From Hypholoma sublateritium FD-334 SS-4 (lineage: Eukaryota > Basidiomycota > Agaricomycetes > Agaricales > Strophariaceae): DNA of 64,000 bases. How positions within the stretch are numbered: position 1 is the first letter of the stretch; each line of letters begins with the position of its first letter. Below the pieces are notes generated by a model. That model was given only the letters and a program-made list of their open reading frames with translations. It had not been told where the DNA came from and made no database searches. The DNA is taken from contig KN817546.1 in the NCBI GenBank assembly GCA_000827495.1, forward strand, positions 314,741 through 378,740, in the 5' to 3' direction. Made by a program: the position numbers and the translations under genes. Positions 45,786-56,402 of the stretch are shown one piece after another.

Positions 45786-47750
45786 AATGCGAAGTATTGG
45801 TATGGTCCACCCGATCCCTTTCGTCTTTGAGGTTGTGCAGGAGTGAGTTGATGCGTTCCAGGACAGCCAGAGCGGGAAGGTCCATGTTGACCCAGATGTT
45901 CCAGTGGTTGGTTGCAAATTTTGAATTGGTCGGGAACACAGCAGCAGTGTTTGAGGGACCGGTGCCATTTGCTGATGCGGGGGTGGTACAACAATTCCCA
46001 GGGGCAGAAGATAATGTAGGGGATTCCATGGGTGCAGTGTGAGTGGGTACGTTCTAGATGTTATAAGTCTTGGAAAGTCATGGTCAACGAGACTGTGATG
46101 GCTTACTTCGTCCACCTTTTGCATCCTGCAGTCTTTACTTGCTCCCAGACCTCCAAGTCCCCGCTGGGTTGAAAGTGAGATTGATGTGGTTGTCCATACA
46201 GCCCCGTGCAGTGAGTGGGAGTGGCGCGCACGGCCCTTACCCTTGTCTTGGGCAGCAAGGTCTTGACGAGGCAAAGACATACTGGGTGGTGTGGCAGCAG
46301 CAGCCACCTGGGCAGCAGAAGCACGCCTGGTGAGCAAGCCTATTGCCTCCTGTGGGGTATTCAACCTGGTGAAGCATATTCAGAGATTGGCCACCAAATA
46401 AAAATTATACACACATGATATCTTGAAGCGGCAGTCTTTTGCTATGATGAGAACTTGAAGGGGGAGGGAGTTTGGGGCTTGCAGGGCTACCCTTCAACTT
46501 GGCAGTGCTTTGAACTTTCCATCACGCTGCCTTCAAGAATTTCATTCAACCGACTCAGATAGCAACACCATCTGCGGTGGCTACCACTTCCCTACAAACT
46601 CCGCATCAGAACTGTACAGTTGTGACTTTGGGAGGCTGAACTCACCTCTGATTGTCACGCCCCCGATGCAGTACAATTACAGGGCTCGGCAGGGAGGGAG
46701 GGGAGGATTGAAAGCGGCAAAGTAATGGAGATCGAGTGACCCGCACCAAAGGCATCCCGGCTGACGATGTGCGTCTGTTGGTGGCATGTGGCATGACATT
46801 GCAGTGGGAAAAGCCCATGGAACTGCAGGAATTGAGAATAGGCATGGAGATGCATGCAATGGGCAACAGGGACCTTGAATTTGGGGAAATGGTAAAGAGC
46901 AAGGGCTGAGTGACTTCAAATTTCAGCGTGGGTGCTGAGCCTATATTTGGAAGTCCGCTATTTAGATCAGATTATGCCATTGGGGTCACTGTTCACTCTT
47001 TGCGACGATCCTTCCCCCTACCCTATTTTGGCCCCTGATTCCACTGCAATTTAAAAGGTGAGTTTTCCGTCTACCTCGTATGTCCCCCCCCCATTTCATG
47101 GACATGCCTGCCAATATGACGCCCCAGGCTACACAGACCACACCAGCCACCAGTGCTCCTCGTCGGGCCAAATCAGTACAGTGGAGCACTGCCATTACTT
47201 CAGCTCCATCAATGTCTTCACTTGAACAAGCGGCTCAGCGACGTGCATGATCACCTATCAGCACTGTGGACATCCCTGCCAGCCAGCACTTCCAGGCAAA
47301 GCGCAAATTGGCTCGTGAGCACAGAGATACTGCGGCGGCAGCAATGGGGTGGTCCTTCCCAAGGTGGGTCCAGCCGTGCATGTATACATGGGTCCCAAGC
47401 TAAACATACCTGCACCCTCCAGTGCCTCAGTGGTATCTGCACCACCTGCTGGATCGCTTGACCAGGAGCTTTTTGACGACAAGCTTGCATTCTTTGCGTC
47501 TGACCACGACAGCGACACCAATCAGCCCCCTGCAGCCCCGCACTCCAAGGCCCCCAAGAGCAACCACGGATTGCAAGGCATTCAGCCCGACAATATGCAC
47601 ACCTGCCTCCTCACGAACATCCATCAAGATAAGATACGCCGCATGGGACACTCCATGGCCATTCGTCGCATCCACGCCAAGTTGTCAGAGATCTCAGAAA
47701 TTGTGGACACCATTGAGGAGGAATTGGCTTTGCTTGTTAGCCACGTATGA
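45786..47750. other. Fragmented unrecognised ORFs in repeat DNA
   Basis: On the minus strand, 46029-45800 reads plausibly as protein (NHWNIWVNMDLPALAVLERI, LHNLKDERDRVD) but has no complete frame. On the plus strand, two pieces could be remnants of one gene: 47098-47250 (start MDMPANMTPQATQTTPA, ending at TGA) and 47349-47750 (ends ISEIVDTIEEELALL). I recognise no family. Similar small ORFs may accompany the adjacent transposon-linked dioxygenase. Confidence 0.3.
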
Positions 47751-47859
47751 TACATGTATTCATCACTGCTCTTGAATTTATCTGATATCCATATATTGTG
47801 TCCAATTAACCGATGCAAATTGTGATGGAGAACTATGTACAGTGCCAAAATTTATCTAT

Positions 47860-48893
47860 CTACTCAACTACCTTGACAATGTCCTCAAGCTTGCTCCACA
47901 ACGAAATCCCCATTTGGCAGCGTGTTTTCTTCTTCTCCAACATCTCCTGGTGGGCAATTGGATCCTCTGCGTGCAGGACTTCCTTGGTGCGAAAGCCATT
48001 ATTGACATAGCGAAAGATCCCCCCAGCACAGTACTGGGTAAAGGACATGCAGATTTCATGTTTGCGGACAGGGACGTTGCAGTGGGTGAGGGTGGCTGAC
48101 GGAATGAGAATGAGCGAGCCAGCGGGAAATTCAATGATTTTCTTTATTTTGTCAATGACCAGGTGGCCGCCGTAGCGTGGATCAAAGCGACCAATTGCCT
48201 GGATGGCGTGCCATCCAAACGCGAGATTCAGCTGATTGTGGTGGCTTTTGGTGCAGACCCGTGGCCTGAAGTTGAATGCAGCACAGGTGAACACAGATTT
48301 CCCGCCAAAAATTCGACGCAACCAGGGCATCTCGCTGTAAAGGCTATCGGTATGCTCTTTGTAATAGTGGTACAGGTTGGGGGCCCACGTCGCAAATGCA
48401 GCTACTCACCCATCAGCATACAGAACAAAAAGAAGAGCCAGTGTGCATGCACTGTTGGCAAATAAAGCCATCTGCTTGAGGCTCCTGAGGCCCAATAGCC
48501 CCTCAACAATATTTTTTTGGCCGTCGTCAATCCGCAGGAATTTTGGCTCCACTGTCCCCCGCCCATGCGTGACACCAACATTGACAGTGGGGAAGTCGCC
48601 CCGCTTGTGGTGAAGCTGCTGGTCGCTGAACATCGCTGCTTGGCCAGCAGCTAGCATGGAATCGCACACCTCCTCCTGATCTTTGTCGAAGGTGGGATCA
48701 CATGGTCTTCCCGCAGTGACAGCAAAAACTCAGTTATCAGGCCCCAAGAACGGGCGGCAGGTCCTGTTGGGTATGTTGGTCAATTAGCGGAGCCAATGCT
48801 CTGGGCAGCATACGCACATTCCATCATTGGGGATGTACTCGTAGCCGTCGTCCATGAGCGCGAGGATTTCCACAGGCAGCCCCCCCTTTGTTT
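47860..48893 (-). pseudogene. TET/JBP-like 2OG-Fe(II) dioxygenase, transposon-linked type, decayed
   Basis: Predicted exons are 48893-48818, 48763-48453 and 48401-47860. Recognisable blocks are RGDFPTVNVGVTHGRGT, FATWAPNLYHYYKEH (made by removing a 51-nt intron), SVFTCAAFNFRPRVCT, FGWHAIQAIGRFDPRYGGHLV, FPAGSLILIPSATLTHCN and SFTQYCAGGIFRYVNNGFRT. This is the agaricomycete family related to TET/JBP nucleobase dioxygenases that expanded together with KDZ-type transposons. Two defects are visible. An in-frame TGA sits at 48730-48732, where R is expected. At 48235-48243 the iron-binding H-R-D triad reads H-H-N. Both are explained by C-to-T changes at CpG (CGA to TGA; CGC-GAT to CAC-AAT). The distal His (TLTHCN) is kept. 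The family assignment is from memory of its motifs, and I rate it likely. Confidence 0.7.
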
Positions 48894-49971
48894 CTGTGCA
48901 ATTTAGCACGGTGAATGACGTAGATTTATGCTAGCCGGGTAAGTGACACTCAAATAGTTATCCTATTTGACACACACAAACCACACAAACAAAACCTAAC
49001 TAAGTGCTTCGTTTAATGCGAGAGTCGGGGTTCCTTGTAAAAGTACTGATGTACGTTCACACTAAGTCTACCGGGGTAGAATGGTATGGGTGGTTGAAAC
49101 TAGATGAACTAGCACGACGGCTAGAGCAGCACACTGCTTTTACTCGCTTTATAGTCCGTAGACTCCTGATAGATGCTCTAGCTGCGAACCCGTGTAGGTC
49201 CCACTAGATACAAGCTATAAACCTTTAACCAGACAGATGCTCCAGCTGCGAACTTAACGTCCCACTGGATACAACTGGAATGAACCTTTCACACAAGCTT
49301 ATGTCTTTCGACAGAGGTCGCACACGAATCCGCTAAAAGCTTCTCCTGGTATTGCCTGCCTACTTACTACGAGTACACCNTNTATTTATATGTATTTTAC
49401 CGCCAAGACCGCCGAGTTAATCTAGAATCTTCCCCNTGTGTTTATTGGTAGGTGAAGGCGCAATACGCCTTGGCTCTTTACGGGAAAACAGATAACCGGC
49501 TTATCTGCATTTCCCGCATAATGGAAAGTCCTCGATCGCGCGGGAGTGCCTGGTATAATGAAGGGGCGAGCGTTTAGCCGTTTGCTATTTTTAGCTGGCC
49601 GACGGCGATACTCGGTGTTTCCGGATCGCCAACCGGTAAGCGCGCTGGACTATTTTTAGCACGCCGCTTAGGCGCGCGAGGTGTATAGACTTCAGTGTGT
49701 CCGCCTATGAGTCCCTTGGTAGTGCTACAGTGACTGTCCCGTAGGTCAAGATGCTGGCCTTGAAGGTCCAGACTTAGTCTGCCCGCGTAGCTACGCTGTG
49801 TAACGCGTTAGCCGGCTAGATCTCGTGCCCTAGCACCGCAAACGTCGTTAGATACGTTCTGGCTAGGATGGCTATCCGGCGTCCTATCCTGTGTTTAGAG
49901 TCAAGCCGGGAAGCTTACTCTACTTAGCGATGCAGCCCCGTAACGTATATGGTCCGTGTAAAATGTCAAAA
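48894..49971. other. Repeat DNA, no gene
   Basis: Two tandem copies of a unit of about 63 bp start near 49173 and 49233. Each has GATGCTC(T/C)AGCTGCGAAC, then GTCCCACT(A/G)GATACAA and a GAACCTTT-like end. Two GC-rich stretches follow, with N bases at 49380-49436. Neither strand shows a protein signature. It may be part of a non-autonomous element. Confidence 0.45.
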
Positions 49972-50865
49972 TTACACGGGTGGCCCTGCATGCGCCCTAT
50001 CAGCGGCGTAGCCACATGAGGTTGATGGGAGGTCCCCATAGTCCAGTTCCGTCCTGATGAATTTTGCAGGGCAAACGTGGTTTCTCAGAGAGTATGGGGA
50101 GCACATGTAGCCGCCCTCGCAAATGGCCGCCTCGCGCTTGCGCTTGCGCTGGCGATTGGTGCGCTGCTGGGTGGCTGAGGACGCGGCTTGCATGTCGGGT
50201 GCTGAGGCTGGGATGGGTGGTGTGGGGGGCATTGCTGCATGTGGCTTGCCTGCGGACCAGGTGGCAGGAAGAAATGCGTGGCGGAGGTGACAGGGAGCTA
50301 GGCATAGGGTGACATTTGGGGGCAGCACGAGTGGCCCCAGGGAGATTTTGAATCGATGGTGCTGCAGCGTTTCCTGGTCAAGAGAGCACACATACCACAC
50401 GGCATCCTCATCTGCTTCAACTGCAGGATCGGGCTCTGCAGCAGCCCCCTCCTCCCCCATGGCCTGCTGGACCAGCCCGGGAAGGTCAAGGCCCCGGCCA
50501 CTTGGAACTGGCGCAATGGCAAATGGCGAGTACTCCACTCCGGAGCGTGTTCGGCGGAGCAAGACGGTAATGGGCTGGTTAAGGCTGGTGCCACTATGGT
50601 CCCCATGAGCACATGGTTTGGTTGAGGGTGCAGACCGCAACTTGCCTGCTGAGGACTGTGGGTGCGCGCTCCTGCAGGGGGAGATTGCGGCATCAGTACA
50701 GTGCAGCCATGCGGAGAAGAGACGCTGCCACCCCAGCATGCACCTGGGGTGCACTTCTTCAAACAGAGCCCGGGCGGGATTTCGCCTGACGAAGCACGTC
50801 CCGGACGCGCCTGGGGTGGCGGCTGAAGGTCTCAAGCAGGGGTCCGATGTACCATCTCCTTGCAA
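49972..50865 (-). CDS. Unrecognised 297-codon ORF
   Basis: An open frame lies between the Plavaka-like and dioxygenase remnants, in the same orientation. The middle (DLPGLVQQAMGEE, AVEADEDAVWYVCSLDQETLQHHRFKI) looks protein-like and is acidic. The C-terminal part has a basic nuclear-signal-like run RQRKRKRE and scattered Cys/His (CEGGYMC...C). I recognise no family. It could be an accessory gene of a DNA transposon or a chance frame; overlapping ORFs in other frames caution against overconfidence. Confidence 0.3.
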   Translation of the reverse strand: MQGDGTSDPCLRPSAATPGASGTCFVRRNPARALFEEVHPRCMLGWQRLFSAWLHCTDAAISPCRSAHPQSSAGKLRSAPSTKPCAHGDHSGTSLNQPITVLLRRTRSGVEYSPFAIAPVPSGRGLDLPGLVQQAMGEEGAAAEPDPAVEADEDAVWYVCSLDQETLQHHRFKISLGPLVLPPNVTLCLAPCHLRHAFLPATWSAGKPHAAMPPTPPIPASAPDMQAASSATQQRTNRQRKRKREAAICEGGYMCSPYSLRNHVCPAKFIRTELDYGDLPSTSCGYAADRAHAGPPV

Positions 50866-51269
50866 TCATGCACCTGGGCAGCGCGGCACTTCATGTGCTG
50901 ATTGATGGGTGGACGTGTGTTGTCAGGGCCTTGTGCGGGTTTGCGTTGCGATGTGGATGTGGTTGGGGGAAGCGAGTGGCATTCAGCTGCTCTTTTGTTG
51001 ATTTGTGATTGATGTGATTGATGTGGGCATGTGACATACGCACCTGATGGACTTGCTTGAACTTCGAAAGAACTTTGAAATTATACAACGCGCCGGGTTG
51101 TGCAACTGAGGCTGGGAAAGAACATGCAGAACAATGCCCACAAATAGGGCAAATTCAAGGGGGGAAACAGGCAGATTATCTCACAATTAACAACTGAGAA
51201 GCATGAGAATGCCCACATTACATTCCAACCAGATACATTATGTGTCCAGGCTAAGGCTATTAATCTTCA

Positions 51270-53186
51270 CTAGAATAGGGTGGTGTAGGGGAATCGATCG
51301 GAAAAGGGATTGACATAGAACGATGTGGCGAGGTTGAGTACATTGCTGGACTTCCACTCTGTGGGAGCTATTGCACTGAACTTCGGATACAGATGGACAC
51401 TCTGGCGGATGAGGGAAATGGGAATTATGCTGGCCTGGCGCTGTCCATTTGCAATGAGTGGCTTGATGTTGTACAGGCGGCTGTTGGGCTCAAAGATGGC
51501 ACATGAAAATGGTGTGAACCACTCCACATAAGCTAGATGTGCAGGGATGTTGACGGGGCCAGTGGGAAACCAATGCAGAATACCTCGGCAGGGGATGGAG
51601 AATATGCAGTGAATACGGCCTACACAATATCCTGTAGCCCGCAAGGTCAGCATGGGCAGGGAATTGGGGCAGGAATCACATACCTGCAACCCCAGCGGGG
51701 CCACTATTGTTGAAGTTGATCACTGCGGTGTCAAAACGCGCTGGTACTGCCTTTTTGTACTTATCAAGGTGCGGCGGCTTGACGTGCAGGGAGTCCATGA
51801 CAAATTGCACGTCGGGAGTCAGGCTATACATGTCGCGACTTGTGAATTTGAGGCGGTGGAACACTGGTATTCTCGTGAAAGGGATGTCAAATGTGTGGGA
51901 CATGGCTTCGATCTGCTGTGGTGTCAAGTTGGCTTCTGGGGTAAGGCGTGGAATAATGAACCGGGCCAGGGCTGCATTAAAGAAATGGGCGCCGTATTGA
52001 TTTCGAACAACGTCGAGGGGGACTGACTGGCAAGTCGGATGCTTAGCCATTTGCACATGGCGCGCAGAGATCAGGGATGGTGGTGGTTTGTGGGGTGACT
52101 GAGAATTGTGGGCTGCATCCTCATGGCGGCGAATGTACTTCTCATGTTGCAGCATCTTCTTGCACCGATCAAGCCAGCCCGTCATTTGTGAATATTCATC
52201 CTTTTTGTTTGTCGCCGCATACACATCCTTGGCTATATTGATATGAAGGTGTTTGGTATATTCCATGTTGAAGTTATCAGCTGTTCCATACAGCTCGATG
52301 AACATGCGGTAATGACCCATGAAGTGCAGCTTAGGGAAGTCAAAGGCCTGCCGAATGCCCAGTGTCACAAATATATGCTTGTTGGCATGAAATCATGCCA
52401 AAACGTCATTGAGCTGATCAAGGGTCTGGGTCGTAGGGATGGGATATTGGGCCAGATATATGAAATCCAGCATGCCACGCACTGTAGCAATAAGCGGCTT
52501 ATTGGATAGGCCATCGGGGAGGCGGATGTCCATGATCAATCCTAGAAGGAACTTGGAGATCTGGTCGTGTTCCTGGCCAGTGACACGTGAGAGATTTGAT
52601 ATCCCTTTCATGAACAGGTGAATGTGGTGGTTGGGGGGTAGGCACCAGCAGCGTGCGTCAAGCTCTGCTGTGCTGCAGGCTTTTTGTATCCATGCCACCA
52701 CATGCTTGAAAAGGCCCTGATATAGCTGGTGGAGCAGGTCGGGCGTGATGGACCGGTATACATTTGCGAATGGTAAGTCCTTCCAGAATGGCTCCTGGAC
52801 AGGCTTAATGCCAGCATCAAGGCACACCCTTGCAAATTCTCCTGGTCCTTCAGATATCGCGTCCAGTGCGTCAAGAATTGGCCCTATTGGGTGTGGATCA
52901 CAAATACTCTCCAGCTCGCCTATTCCTTGGCATGCAGCAGGGCAAACGGGGCATAGCCCACTCTTGACAAGCGTGACAAGCACCTGTTCTGGGTAATCGC
53001 CAATGTACGCCACAAATATTGGATGGCAGTAATGAGCGGCACCATCCCCACTGACAAAGACCACACCATCTCGCCCAGCCTCCTCAAGAGGGCTGAGTAT
53101 GTCCTTCATGCACGCGTGAAACATATTTCCCACCGCATGGCACCGCGAGGCCAGGTTGGAGATGTGGTGGAGTTTGGATGTCGCAA
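51270..53186 (-). pseudogene. Plavaka-like DNA transposase, 5'-truncated, one nonsense codon
   Basis: Predicted exons are 53186-51684 and 51631-51270. The reading includes ISNLASRCHAVGN, then VVFVSGDGAAHYCHP and CPVCPAACQGIGE. The strong family block NVYRSITPDLLHQLYQGLFKHVVAW follows, with LDARCWCLPPNHHIHLFMKGIS near it. FHANKHIF, KLHFMGHY and the C-terminal LAYVEWFTPF, SVHLYPKF and NPFSDRFPYTTL come last. The 52-nt intron restores AGYCVGR. The single defect is an in-frame TGA at 52393-52395, directly before FHANK; otherwise about 620 codons are open. The family's N-terminal region is missing. Immediately upstream lie palindromic 20-bp repeats that may belong to the element's end. Confidence 0.72.
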
Positions 53187-53213
53187 CCTATGCTGCTAGT
53201 TTCATGTATGATA

Positions 53214-53350
53214 CATGGGCAGTTGCCCAAGTAGTCCCATGCATCCACAGGGGCAACTGCCCAAGCTCTTGGGCAGTTGCCCAAGCTCTTGGGCAGTTGC
53301 CCAAGCTCTTGGGCAGTTGCCCAAGCTCTTGGGCAGTTGCCCAAGAGCAG
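53214..53350. repeat. Tandem 20-bp palindromic repeats (TTGGGCAGTTGCCCAA)
   Basis: Four perfect 20-bp units, CCAAGCTCTTGGGCAGTTGC, lie at 53261-53340, with diverged flanking units starting near 53217. Each unit contains the imperfect palindrome TTGGGCA-GT-TGCCCAA. A lone copy lies near 53399-53411, and related words recur at 61255-61320, so this is probably terminal or subterminal sequence of a repeated transposon. Confidence 0.85.
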
Positions 53351-53399
53351 TTTCCAGCACCAAGCACTTACACTGGGCCCTCAGATGGCCTGATATTTT

Positions 53400-54768
53400 G
53401 GGCAGTTGCCCAGCATGTTTTCCGGCACCAGCTGGCATGTAGCTGAGTTTGAAAAAAGCAGCCATGCCTGTGCTGTGCCGACTTGCCATTATAAAAAATT
53501 CCCACACACCTCAAAAAAGCGAAAGTCACTGATCTTGTGATTAGATCTTAGGTGGGCACATCAAATATTCCCACACTCCCAAAAAAGCGATCAGAATGGC
53601 CACTTTCACTGTACATATGCCTGTATTTCAATATTAAATAAACCTAATCCCCCCATTCTTGCTGGGATAGGCCCTTTATATTTATTAGAAATTTATCAAT
53701 GGGTTTGCCATAGGATAGNANACCATCGAGGGATGGATGCAGAAAGATGGTAGTGGATGTACTTCGCTTTTTTGTACCTATTTTTAGATCAGAAACTCGG
53801 AACATAAATAGATCATGCAGATATACCACTCAATTCCTCCCTAAATATTGCTGTCCCTCCACATTTAAATGCATAGGAAGGATCAGCTCATCTGTAACTT
53901 TCAAATGATGTTTTAAATGTGTGAGTAGGAGCACTGGAAGGTGAGAAATAGACATGTAGTCCGCTTTTTTAGACTATTTTTAGGTCAAAACCTTGCAGCA
54001 ACTATTGCTTGCTCAATATCTTTATGAATACTTTGCTTCAGCACCCCAAATTTTAATAGTAGGATCAGTCAATCCATATCTTCAATTTGGTAGNCTGATT
54101 GTGTGAATAGGTGAAGTGGAAGGTGGTGAATAGCCTACTGATTTCGCTTTTTTGCCTGTTTTGATCACCAGCAAGATAGACTATTTAATATCTTAGTGAA
54201 TACTGACCCCCATGATCCCATCTTTCACCAGCATCAACAGTACATCTATATCTTCAAAACTACACCTGATTTGGGGTGTAGGGCAAGTGGGAGGGGCAGG
54301 AGGAAGCATGTATCATCATGTAGTCCGAGTTGGGAATGATTTATAAGCAGATTCAACCATAATGTCACCTCCTCAATTGCTTCACCAATACCTGCCACAT
54401 TTACCTATAAAAAATATATTCGGAATCTCCTCATTCATAGCTTTCAGCTGATACCAATTTTATGTGGGGAAGCATTCTAGAAGTGCAGCAAACTTCGCTT
54501 TTTTGGGCCTGTGGCACATGCTGATCAAATACTGATGGTGGCATCATCNCCCTTCCCACCAGCACAGATAAGAGTCTATCTCTGTCAATTCATGGGGGAT
54601 TTCCTTCAAATTTTTTAGATAGTGCAGTGGTAGTATATACCTATATGGTTTGAGTGTTTATACAGCAGATCAAGCAAGTTGAATGAGTGAAAACTCTGAA
54701 GTACACCATCTCCTCCTCTCCCTTTTGAATGATTAGCTTGTTTCATGGTCAATTCTGATCGGACAGAC
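53400..54768. repeat. AT-rich repeat with recurring CGCTTTTTTG/CAAAAAAGCG words, copy 1
   Basis: The segment contains the word AAAAAAGCG or its complement about every 200-400 bp and no protein signature. Two stretches have diverged counterparts in the same orientation near the right end: 53425-53520 matches 61395-61500 (GGCATGT-GCTGAGTTTGAAAAAA, AATTCCCACA), and 54545-54768 matches 62160-62390. The two tracts are therefore copies of one long repeat. Confidence 0.65.
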
Positions 54769-55860
54769 ATGCTAAGACATGCGTTAGAAAGACCTTTACT
54801 AGGACTAAACATGTAAGCTGCAATTTACAGAATAGCTGCATTTATAACAACATTATTCACTGAGAAAGTAGAGCAGGATCACAGATGCATCTCAATTGCA
54901 TCTGGGGCCACCCTTGCTGCTGGTGCTGATTCAACAGTTGAAATATGTGACTATGTCTATTAATTAAAGCTTCAGTATTACAGAATTTGAATATCTGCTT
55001 AAATGAGCTCTCCATGAAATATCTATGGATGTACGGTTAAAATACTGTATTTTGCCCATTGTGCAACGAATAGAATACGCACAAAGATGTGGTAGACACT
55101 GTTAGAGCCGCATTTACAATCTGCACAGCCTCAAAAAACCAACTAAGGAATCGGAGAAGAACTGACTGAGATAGATAGGCAAATGCAATGAAATGGGTAG
55201 NGAGCCATCACTGGGTTGTCATCCACACCAATTCACCCACCTCTCAGCAGTCCTGCTTCTTCCCTTCTGCTCCTGACATTCTGGGAGTGATTCTGGTGGA
55301 TGGATAATGTTCTCATATTAGCTCTCAATGGCACTGGTACCCATGGTATAGCTCAGGAGCAATAGGAATCCTGAGATAAAGCCTGAGGTTGAGTGAATTG
55401 GTATGAATGACAACCCAGTGATGGCTCCCTACCCATTTCATTGCATTTGCCTATCTATCTCAGTCAGTTCTGCTCCGATTCCTTAGTTGTTTTTTTGAGG
55501 CTGTGCAGATTGTAAATGCGGTTCTAACAGTGTCTACCACATCTTTGTGCGTATTCTATTCGTTGCACAATGGGCAAAATACAGTATTTTAACCGTACAT
55601 CCATAGATTTTTCATGGAGAGCTCATTTGAGCAGATATTCAAATTCTGTAATACTGAAGCTTTAGGTAATAGACATAGTCACATATTTCAACTGTTGAAT
55701 CAGCACCAGCAGCAAGGGTGGCCCCAGATGCAATTGAGATGCATCTGTGATCCTGCTCTACTTGCTCAGTGAATAATGTTGTTATAAATGCAGCTATTCT
55801 GTAAATCGCAGCTTACATGTTTAGTCCTAGTAAAGGTCTTTCTAATGCATGTCTTAGCAT
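54769..55860. repeat. Large inverted repeat, 468-bp arms, 156-bp spacer
   Basis: The left arm 54769-55236 and the right arm 55393-55860 are reverse complements of equal length with only scattered mismatches (for example CAATTTAC versus CGATTTAC, AACCAAC versus AACAAAC). The arms start ATGCTAAGACATGC at the outside and end ACACCAATTCAC / GTGAATTGGTAT at the inside. A third, more diverged copy of the arm lies at 62370-62860. The outer right border abuts a copia integrase fragment. Confidence 0.85.
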
Positions 55861-56402
55861 GGTGCTGTGGTGACGAGCAATTCCGCACTGATCAGTGAAT
55901 TTGATGAATGCAGCACTCATATACTCTCCAGCCTTGTCATCTTGAATAGCCTTGATCTTTGCATTGAGCTGGTTCTCAGCGTANNNNNNNNNNNNNNNNN
56001 NNNNNNNNNNNNNNNNNNNNNNNNNNNNNNNNNNNNNNNNNNNNNNNNNNNNNNNNNNNNNNNNNNNNNNNNNNNNNNNNNNGTGATCCAATAGCGATAT
56101 CCTTCCAGACTGGGGACAGGTAGAGGTCCATGAAGGTCAGAATGGACCAATTCAAGCGGATGCTCAGAATAACTGTCAGAGTTTGGAAATGTGCCAGATG
56201 TCATTTTGCCTGCCAAGCACGCCTCGCATATCAGATTGGGCTGATTCTTTGAGGAGACGACGACACCAATGACAAAATCGCACTGTATCAATTGCTTGAT
56301 GGTAGCATGACTGTGGTGCGCGCTATGACAATGCCAAAGATTGATGTTCATTGGAAGAGTTTGTTGAAGACTGAAATCGTCGTAAGTTACTTTACTCAGC
56401 AC
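55861..56402 (-). mobile_element. Ty1/copia fragment: GAG-pre-integrase + start of integrase
   Basis: On the minus strand, LWHCHSAHHSHATIKQLI and LICEACLAGK (zinc-binding pre-integrase region) lead into the integrase core: HSDLHGPLPVPSLEGYRYWI, then, after the gap, AENQLNAKIKAIQDDKAGEYMS and FIKFTDQCGIARHHS. The D-x(n)-D start of the catalytic site is present. The piece is cut off at 55860 by the inverted repeat and is a fragment, not an active element. Confidence 0.85.
55984..56082. other. Assembly gap, 99 N
   Basis: A run of 99 N lies inside the copia integrase fragment. The homologous copy at 63692-64000 has 88 bp between the same flanking bases. Confidence 0.98.

Noticed and set aside
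48406..48408. In-frame TGA in the dioxygenase gene
   Set aside because: It falls within a 51-nt intron whose removal restores the FATWAPNLY motif; only the TGA at 48730-48732 is a real lesion.
53241..53345. CRISPR-like array
   Set aside because: The 20-bp units abut directly with no unique spacers and are palindromic; this is a tandem repeat in a eukaryotic genome.
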